NCBI GenBank assembly: GCA_031835245.1
Contig: JAVKOQ010000180.1
Coordinates: 1-64,000 of the forward strand
Source: Balamuthia mandrillaris
Taxonomy: Eukaryota; Discosea; Longamoebia; Balamuthiidae
DNA length: 64,000 nt
Direction: 5' to 3'
The notes under the pieces were generated by a model. That model made no database searches. It saw only the letters and a list, made by a program, of their open reading frames with translations, and had not been told where the DNA came from. Positions 58,249 through 64,000 of this stretch are shown here, in pieces; within the stretch, counting starts at the first letter, position 1; each line of letters begins with the position of its first letter. The translations under genes were made by a program, and so were the position numbers.

Positions 58249-58833
58249 CCATAATAACAGTTCTTTACCAAGAGAATGAACATCACTGCTCCAAGCAAAG
58301 CTCTCAGCTTCAGAGTACTGTCCCCCAAACGCATAAAACCTGTCCATGATGGCAACCACGCCGCCAGGCGAAGGGCTCCACCCTGCCGCCGTACGAGTTC
58401 CCAAGGAAGGAAGCCTGCCGCCTTGAGAGACTATCTCCACTTTAGATCTTTCCTTTGTCTCTGTGTTCAGCACATGTTAATCTTTCTTTCTTTGTTAACT
58501 TGAAAAAAAGAACGGACCAAAGCGATAAACGAAAGCAGCATCCGCTGAAGCAAAGAACCAAGCCTCATCCCTTGCGGCCATGTACACCCCCACCCCCGCC
58601 GCCATCCCTGCCGTTACGGTGGAGGCCTCCTCTTTCTCCTCCTCTACCACGACCCATGTTATCTCTGCCGCTCTCAAAGAAGAAGCAGAAGAAGAAGAAA
58701 TGATCGAAGACGAAGCCAAAGAAGAAAGTGTTGTTGCATCGCTCCACCGCAAACACAGCAACCACAACGGCAATAACCAAAACGGAGACCGAAAGCCTCG
58801 TTGGTTGGAGAGGTTCGTTGATGGGCCGGTCAT
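53159..58833 (-). CDS. Kelch / cysteine-rich receptor kinase (TKL), ~1,543 aa
   Basis: Twelve exons join in phase: 58518-58833, 58269-58460, 57960-58133, 57424-57864, 57238-57340, 56885-57121, 56637-56817, 56384-56536, 56046-56303, 55670-55912, 53549-55570, 53159-53470. A signal peptide (FWLLPLWLLCLRW) opens the protein. A kelch-type region follows (VVAIMDRFYAFGGQYSEAE, GAVVAHGANMYIY, ADLWVFDT, LSRYDPAKDKWLAL). Next comes a Cys-rich part with repeated C-x-DGSC/NGDC units (MIRCCDGSCRHG, VKCWDGSCIPN) resembling LDL-receptor class A ends. One TM helix (SVLGMALLLAGAGALLLFAW, ~1,170) leads to the kinase: ARIGQGSFGVV (~1,276), VAIKL, HCDLAARN (~1,393, Cys in place of Arg), [27 protein letters not shown] phosphorylation role in sensing an extracellular ligand is inferred. 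Confidence 0.88.
57188..57232. repeat. (GA)n microsatellite in intron 5 of the receptor kinase
   Basis: Sense (CT)n close to the donor of intron 5 (57122-57237). Confidence 0.85.
58184..58247. repeat. (GA)n microsatellite in intron 2 of the receptor kinase
   Basis: Sense (CT)n within intron 2 (58134-58268). Confidence 0.85.
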
Positions 58834-59606
58834 TTGGGAACCTGTTTTTTTTTTTAAAGTTTCCTCTCGGCCGTTGAGCCGCAGAGGGATACCACGCTGG
58901 AATGGGGGGGGGTGACCCTTCTTGTTTTTCGTTATTCTCAGGTGTTCTTTATTCTGCCTTTGGTCAACAGTCAACACCCCATCCCATTATTATCTGATAA
59001 TTATGAATCTACACAATCATTCCAATTAGGCTGATCTTCTTCCTTCCACGAGCCGGGCGAACGGCTCGATGCATCCTTTTGCATCTTCTCGCATCCGCTT
59101 CTGTTCCATTCGAATCTGATTTTTTTTGGTGTCGAAAAGACTTTGCCCTTTTAAAAGTTTTAGTTTCACTTCTTTTTTTTTTTTTAAAGTCCATTTCGCC
59201 CACTCTCACTCACACGACTGTCCCCCCCTGTCGTTTCGCAGATCCAATGCGGGCCCGAGTTACTGTAATATTCACGTCGTCACGATGATATCATTTTTTG
59301 TTTGTTACCAATAATCTGTTGAAATGTTGGATAATTCGCAAAAATAATGTTTTTATTTCGTGACGACCTGAGGAAATGATGAAGTCCAAAAAGAAAGTGA
59401 AAAACAGCGAAAAGTGGAAAAAGAACAGGTATCCACTTTATTTCTGCTTTCCCGCTTTCTTCTCAACTTGTTTTTTTTTTTGTTTTACCATTCCTTCATA
59501 GGAAAAATAAATTTATTAACGAAAGAAAGACCCAAAAGTCTCCTTTTTTTTTTTTGGACTTTCTGTGCAAAACAACAAAACGACACCCACCAAAAAAAAA
59601 AAAAAC
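58834..59606. other. Divergent promoter region, receptor kinase / PARG
   Basis: This 773-bp spacer has T runs and two copies of the TGACGAC element in opposite orientations (59276-59282 as GTCGTCA, 59362-59368). On the plus strand a likely 5' UTR intron runs from GTATCC (~59429) to ATAG (59501), preceded by an upstream ATG at ~59377 whose short reading frame is not in frame with PARG. Confidence 0.5.
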
Positions 59607-61034
59607 ATGAGTTCAGCTGGCAAGTCGCATCGCGCCTCACTCGCTGCTCACACCCTGCAGGTCTTGGAGGAAGGAAAGTACCTCAGCCAGAACGGAAAGA
59701 GGGTCAGCATCAAGGAGGACCTGCAGACGGCCGTCGAAGGGACCATTCTCTACGTGCCTGACGTTCGATGGAAGCCCAAAAAGCCCAAGCGACGGAAGAG
59801 AGCCAACGACTCCCCGCCAACAACGGACGAAGCGGAGACAACGCTAAAAGAAGAAAAAGAAGGCGAAGCAGAGAAGAACACAACTGATGAGGAGAAAGTT
59901 TCTTCCGCTTACCTGAACAGCACAAACGCAACAGTACTCAATGACGAAAGAGCAAAAGAAGAAGAAAGTGAAGAAGAAGAAGAAGAAGAAGAAGAAGAAG
60001 AAGAACAAGAAGAAGCCGAAAAAGAAAAAGGAGAAGGAGAAGAACAAAAAGAAGCGGAGCAGAAGGATAACAAACCAAAGCTTCCCATCATAGAGGTGGA
60101 AAACTGCACCACCCTGGAGGCGGCCAGACGGCTGGTGGAGGAGGGCGAGCACAACGTATGCGTGCTCAACTTTGCCTCGGCGCACAACCCTGGCGGGGGC
60201 TTCCTCAAAGGCTCCTCCGCGCAGGAGGAGTCCCTGGCGCGAAGCAGCGGCCTCTACGCCACGCTCACCTCCCCCATCGCCAGCGCCATGTACTCTGCTC
60301 ATGCCTCTCTTCGAGCCTCCCGTCCTCGTCGTTCCCGTTCTTCTTCAAGGGGTTCCTCTTCCTCTGCCTCGTCTTCTTCGGAGGCGTTCTCCCATCACTG
60401 CCTCTACACGCATCATATGATATATTCGCCGCAAGTGCCGGTCTTTAGGGACGATGAGGGCCTCCTCCTGGATGAGCCTTACTTGGTCTCCTTCATCAGC
60501 AGCCCCGCCGTCAACGCCGGCGCCGTTCGCTCGCAGCTGCTCCCTCGTTGCAGGCAGGAGGACGTGGAGAGAGCCATAGCAGTCGTAATGAAGGAGCGCA
60601 TACGCCGCATCCTCTGCGTGGCGCGGCACCACGAACACCGAGTGTTGGTGTTGGGCGCCTTTGGGTGTGGCGTCTTTCGAAACAGAGCCGTCGATGTGGC
60701 GAGATACTTTCGAGATTGTCTGAGAAAAGAGGAGAACGGATATGGCTTTGAGAGGGTCGTGTTCGCGGTGTTGGATGATAAGAGGGAGAAAAAGTTGTTG
60801 CCGTTCCGAGCAGCCTTTGAATTGGCTGGAGATCTTGTGTTAGAGAATGTGAAAGAAGCAGAAGAAGAAGAGGGTGATGAACAAGAAGGAGGAAGAGGAA
60901 GAAATAAAGGAGGAAGGAGGAAGAAGGAGGAAGCATCGGCGGGAGCGAGAAGTAGGAGGTGGAGGCAAGGAAGAGAGAATCGAGGACAGAAGAGGAATCC
61001 GTGGAATAACGGAGGTTGGCCTGTTGATGAGTGA
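59607..61034 (+). CDS. Microbial-type poly(ADP-ribose) glycohydrolase (PARG catalytic domain)
   Basis: One exon gives 475 aa from the first in-frame ATG, which follows an A14 run. The N-terminus (HTLQVLEEGKYLSQNGKRVSI) matches the start of bacterial-type PARG domains. After an acidic low-complexity insert comes the signature VLNFASAHNPGGGFLKGSSAQEESLARSSGLY; the PGGGF diphosphate loop (~194) and the QEE with the catalytic Glu (~206) are intact. Further conserved parts are HHMIYSPQVPVFRDDEG, LVSFISSPAVNAG and VLVLGAFGCGVFRN. A Ser/Arg-rich insert between GLYATL and MIYSPQV could be an in-frame expansion. The tail is RGG/Lys-rich and may bind RNA. The enzyme should cleave ADP-ribose polymers, likely in nucleus or cytosol. 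It converges on the F-box/LRR gene with 84 bp between stops. Confidence 0.92.
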   Translation: MSSAGKSHRASLAAHTLQVLEEGKYLSQNGKRVSIKEDLQTAVEGTILYVPDVRWKPKKPKRRKRANDSPPTTDEAETTLKEEKEGEAEKNTTDEEKVSSAYLNSTNATVLNDERAKEEESEEEEEEEEEEEEQEEAEKEKGEGEEQKEAEQKDNKPKLPIIEVENCTTLEAARRLVEEGEHNVCVLNFASAHNPGGGFLKGSSAQEESLARSSGLYATLTSPIASAMYSAHASLRASRPRRSRSSSRGSSSSASSSSEAFSHHCLYTHHMIYSPQVPVFRDDEGLLLDEPYLVSFISSPAVNAGAVRSQLLPRCRQEDVERAIAVVMKERIRRILCVARHHEHRVLVLGAFGCGVFRNRAVDVARYFRDCLRKEENGYGFERVVFAVLDDKREKKLLPFRAAFELAGDLVLENVKEAEEEEGDEQEGGRGRNKGGRRKKEEASAGARSRRWRQGRENRGQKRNPWNNGGWPVDE

Positions 61035-61118
61035 ATAAATGGAAGAACGACTTTGTTCTTTTTGTAAATGAACAAAAGAAGAGGATGGATAAACTTGAAA
61101 GAGAAGGAAAGAGAGGAG

Positions 61119-62079
61119 TTACAGAGCATCCGGAGTAAGCTGTTCCCAATGAGAATGCCATTTGTACAGGCAAATGACGCGAGTCCCGCACCCTCCTCTT
61201 CGAAAATAGTCGTTCAACTCTTCCACAAGGCTCATCCACTCGTCCAATTCTCGATCCGTATCCGATGTAGATGGAATGCATCTGTAACGGTTGGGATGCA
61301 GACGCATCGGCAGAATGAACACCTCTTGCACCGAGGAAGGAAGCCCTCTCTTCAACAGCTCTACGATGCTCGCCTCGCAGCGCGGAAAGATTGTGTACAG
61401 CAAGTACAATCGCCGAAGAGAGGAAGGAAGATCCGAGAAGCTCGCTTCTACCTTGTAGTTGCACAAAATGCCATTCGCAACGCCACATTCTAGCAAGCAA
61501 AAGCTTCTCAACGTCCTTGGTAAGCTCTTACACAGCCGATTCACCGTTGGCACTCTCTCTTCTGGATAGTCTGAATCGCCTTCTTGCTGCTTCTGCCTTG
61601 CCATCGATAGCTTGCTAAACCCGCCGCCCAGAGAGAAGACGTGCAAATGGGGAGGAAGAGCGTGCACCACTTCGCCAAAGCGTTGCAACAAGTCGGGATG
61701 GCAGTGATGGAGGAGGAGGGTGTGCAAGCCACGAGGGAGCAGCTCCAGGAGGCGCTGGTCCAACTGCCTGCAGTACTCCGCGGAGAAGGTGTGGAGGGCT
61801 GGGGTTTGTTGGGAGAGGGTGAGGAAGCCCTCGGCGGTGAAGTTGCCGCAGTGAGAGAGGACCAGCTTGCGGAGGGTGGACGGCAGAATGCCCAACACCT
61901 TGTTGTTCAGTTTGTGGCAGTACGTGAAGTCTTTGGTTGTTGTTTTTTTGCGGTTGTAGTGCGTGAGAATGAGAGAGAGAGAAAGAGAGCAGAGAGAGAG
62001 CAGAGAGAGAGCAGAGAGAGAGCAGAGAGGACATGAGAGGAGAAACATGAGAGGAGAGAACTAGAGGGGAGGGAGAAGC

Positions 62080-62157
<78 letters not shown>

Positions 62158-62833
62158 GAAGGAAGCAGAACCAACCCAAGACCTGAATGGAGGAGGAGAC
62201 GGAGGAGAGGCGGCGCAACAAGGAAGTGGCAGCATTGTTGCTGAGCCTGGCGGGCATGCGGAAGTAATAGAGCTGGGAGAGGGCCAAGGAGCGGAGTTCT
62301 CCGTTGCTCAGGCTGATGGCCAAGAGGTCCTTGCTGTCCAGGTAGGAGAATATCACTGCCAGCATCTCTGGTGGAAGTATCCTCACCCCGTCTTCTTCTT
62401 CCTCCTCTTCCTCCTCCTTCGCTTCTTCTTCTTTTTCTTGTTCGTCTTGTTCTTCTTCGCTCACAGGTGCCATTGCTTCTTCTTTTCTATCTTCTGTCCC
62501 ATGCGGTTCTGCTGCTTTGGTTTTCTGTTCTCCTTCTCCTTGTTGTTGGTCTCCTGCTTCTGCTGCTGCTTGATTTTGTGGTGGTGTTGCTTGTTCTTCC
62601 TCTTCTACTTCTACTTCTCCTGCTGCTGCTTGGTTTTGTGGTGGTGGAAGGAGGAGGGCAGCTTGTTCTTTTTGTTGTCTCTCCTTGTGCCGCTTTCTCC
62701 TGAGTTTTGCTGCCATCTTTCTTCTTTGTTCCCTTCCGACTTCCCACTCATCCTCTTCATCTTCATCCTCTTCACATTCCTCCTCCTCCTCCTCCTCCTC
62801 TGCTTTCTTCTTCCTCTCCTCTGCTTCCTCCAT
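61119..62833 (-). CDS. F-box / leucine-rich-repeat-like protein, 489 aa
   Basis: Two exons (62176-62833 and 61119-61930) join in phase 1. The first ~140 residues are Glu/Lys/Gln-rich, with the repeat PPQNQAAA. The F-box follows: VRILPPEMLAVIFSYLDSKD, LLAISLSNGELRSLAL. Exon 2 has LRR-like spacing: LPSTLRKLVLSHCGNFTAEG, LTLSQQTPALHTFSAEYC, LLPRGLHTLLLHHC, LPRTLRSFCLLECG, LPSSLRRLYLLYTIFP, LPSSVQEVFILPM. Repeats of about 24 residues with LPxxLRxLxL are like FNIP/FBXL-type LRRs of amoebae. It likely acts as an SCF substrate receptor. The intron (61931-62175) is largely GA repeat on the plus strand, so CT in gene sense. It has one splice choice that keeps the frame open. Confidence 0.85.
61971..62153. 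repeat. Long (GA)n / GAGAGCA microsatellite in F-box/LRR intron
   Basis: About 180 bp of GA with AGAGAGC and AGGACATGAG interruptions on the plus strand fills most of the intron. Confidence 0.88.
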
Positions 62834-63195
62834 TTCCGTCTTCTCTTTTCTCGAGAGTTGAAAATTTTTCGGACTTCCACAATAGTTGTCAATAATTTTC
62901 AATTATCTCGAAACATGAGTTCGCTCTACATAAAGTCGATAAATATCATGAAAATCCCAAAAATGAAACGATAATTGCGGAAGGTATAATAATTATTTTC
63001 TGCATTGGGGCTTTCCCTGCTTGCCCTCTTGTTCGGTGCAAGGAGGGTATTCAAAATGAGTAGAAGAAAGGAAGATAGCTTGGCCAACGGGGACAGTGCC
63101 TGTGTGCTTGTCATCGTGATCCGTCGGTGTCCGCGCATTCAAAATTAAAAAAAAGAGATGAAAGAAAGGATAGGACATGACAAGAAGTAATGGAA

Positions 63196-63248
<53 letters not shown>

Positions 63249-63554
63249 AGATTGTGCTATGAAAATTCAAAATTGTGATACTTTACTTTAAATAAGTTGT
63301 TGTTGACTTAACAACTACAACAAAAACCAAAAATTTAAAATAAAACAAAAAGGTGAATGTGCAAGTTGTGTGAACAAAACGAAAAACAAAAAACAAAAAA
63401 AACTACGAAAAAAAAAAAAGGGGAGAAGAGAAAAGTCAATAAAGCAGCAACTTCTCAAAACCAAAAATTCTCTCTCCAAACAAAACAAAAAAGCAAAACT
63501 GTTGGGGAAAAAAAAAAGGTGCCAAAACAAAACTCTCATCTCGCTCTTGCACTC
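62834..63554. other. Intergenic, AT-rich with GA repeat
   Basis: This 721-bp spacer lies upstream of the F-box/LRR start and downstream of the last gene's stop. It holds TGAAAATTTTTC (62859-62870) and CAATAATTTTCAA (62890-62902) near the start codon, a (GA)n tract at 63203-63243 and A runs near 63385-63520. No gene visible. Confidence 0.55.
63203..63243. repeat. (GA)n microsatellite, intergenic
   Basis: About 40 bp of perfect GA on the plus strand. Confidence 0.88.
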
Positions 63555-63961
63555 TCAGTTGAGAACGAACGAGAGGTTCAACTTAGTTGGAGATCCACTT
63601 GGTGTGGGTGGTGACGTTTGTCTATCATTCCTGTCCTCTTCGATGACTAACTCGTCTCCTTCGTCACCTTTGTCGTGTTCTTGTGCTTGTGAAGACGAAT
63701 TATGAATGGGTTGAAATGAGCTGGAAGTGAAGAAATGGGGTTGCTCTGGTGAGGGAGATTTCTCCGGTGATGATGTTCTCTTATCTTGCTTTTTGTGCTT
63801 AGCCTGCTTCTTATCTGCCTTCTTTCTGTGAGACTGTTTCTTTGTCGTCTTTACTTCCAATGAAGGTTCATCATCTTCGGTCTCTTCTTCGTTGGTGACT
63901 GCCATGTCGTCCTCTTCTCCTTCCTTCTTCTCCCTCTCTTTCTGCATTTCTCTTTCAAAAT
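63555..63961 (-). CDS. Last exon of a charged, low-complexity protein (partial)
   Basis: The minus-strand frame ends at 63555 and begins at an acceptor (TATAG, 63966-63962) whose upstream exons lie beyond the window. The exon carries 135 codons: a Glu/Lys-rich helix (EREMQKEREKKEGEEDD), a Lys/His-rich basic cluster (KKQSHRKKADKKQAKHKK), Ser/Pro sites (SSPEKSPSPEQP) and a C-terminal TPSGSPTKLNLSF. It has the look of a disordered nuclear or scaffold tail with proline-directed phosphorylation sites. I do not recognise the family. Confidence 0.65.
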
Positions 63962-64000
63962 CTATAGGGAAGGAATAAGTAAACGCAGTTCGTTTCTTCC

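Noticed and set aside
1-64000. tRNA, rRNA, riboswitch or telomere repeats
   Set aside because: No cloverleaf, rRNA core or telomere-type repeat was seen by eye; a covariance-model scan was not possible.

Overview
This is a gene-dense nuclear window from a eukaryotic protist. Genes lie on both strands, are cut by many short GT-AG introns, and are separated by only about 60 to 800 bases. Exons were placed by hand from splice signals and reading-frame phase. The gene content (several tyrosine-kinase-like kinases, a kelch/cysteine-rich receptor kinase, F-box/LRR proteins, a protein resembling calcium-regulated actin bundlers) and the long Ser-, Gln- and Glu-rich tracts fit a free-living amoebozoan best. 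That placement is an inference; no rRNA or other marker is present. I saw no tRNA, rRNA or CRISPR array.

Layout. 0-4.9 kb: a partial plus-strand gene, a small multi-pass membrane protein, a diaminopimelate epimerase (dapF) and the UFM1-conjugating enzyme UFC1. 4.9-10.4 kb: a 1,046-aa TKL kinase and the WD40 co-chaperone WDR92. 10.4-13.1 kb: a small membrane protein and an F-box protein fused to a degenerate eEF1A-like module. 13.3-18.7 kb: a second TKL kinase (DLG instead of DFG) and an actin-bundler-like coiled-coil protein. 19-27 kb: a 12-exon gene for a ~2,230-aa TRF4-type non-canonical poly(A) polymerase. 27.7-30.8 kb: a Golgi-type glycosyltransferase and a TLC-domain membrane protein. 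31.2-36.9 kb: an acidic nuclear-type protein, a CRAL-TRIO (SEC14) protein and a BET bromodomain protein. 37.4-44.9 kb: a membrane F-box protein, a three-part fusion containing a 5'-nucleotidase and a mitochondrial-carrier domain, and a sterol-desaturase-family hydroxylase. 45.1-46.3 kb: the 3' end of a LINE-like retrotransposon interrupted by a 111-bp inverted-repeat element with a 10-bp target duplication. 46.3-52.6 kb: a BAH + JAMM/MPN + AT-hook chromatin protein. 53.2-58.8 kb: a kelch/cysteine-rich receptor kinase. 59.6-64 kb: a microbial-type poly(ADP-ribose) glycohydrolase, an F-box/LRR protein, and the last exon of a gene that enters from the right.

The genes do not form one pathway. 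Recurring themes are signalling (three kinases, four if the pathway-level receptor features are counted separately), ubiquitin-type modification (UFC1, three F-box proteins, a JAMM protease), chromatin and RNA control (BET, BAH-JAMM, TRF4, PARG) and membrane lipid chemistry (TLC, SEC14, hydroxylase). Introns carry long CT-rich microsatellites almost always in the sense orientation, just before the acceptor, so the strand of a (GA)n/(CT)n tract predicts the strand of the gene around it.
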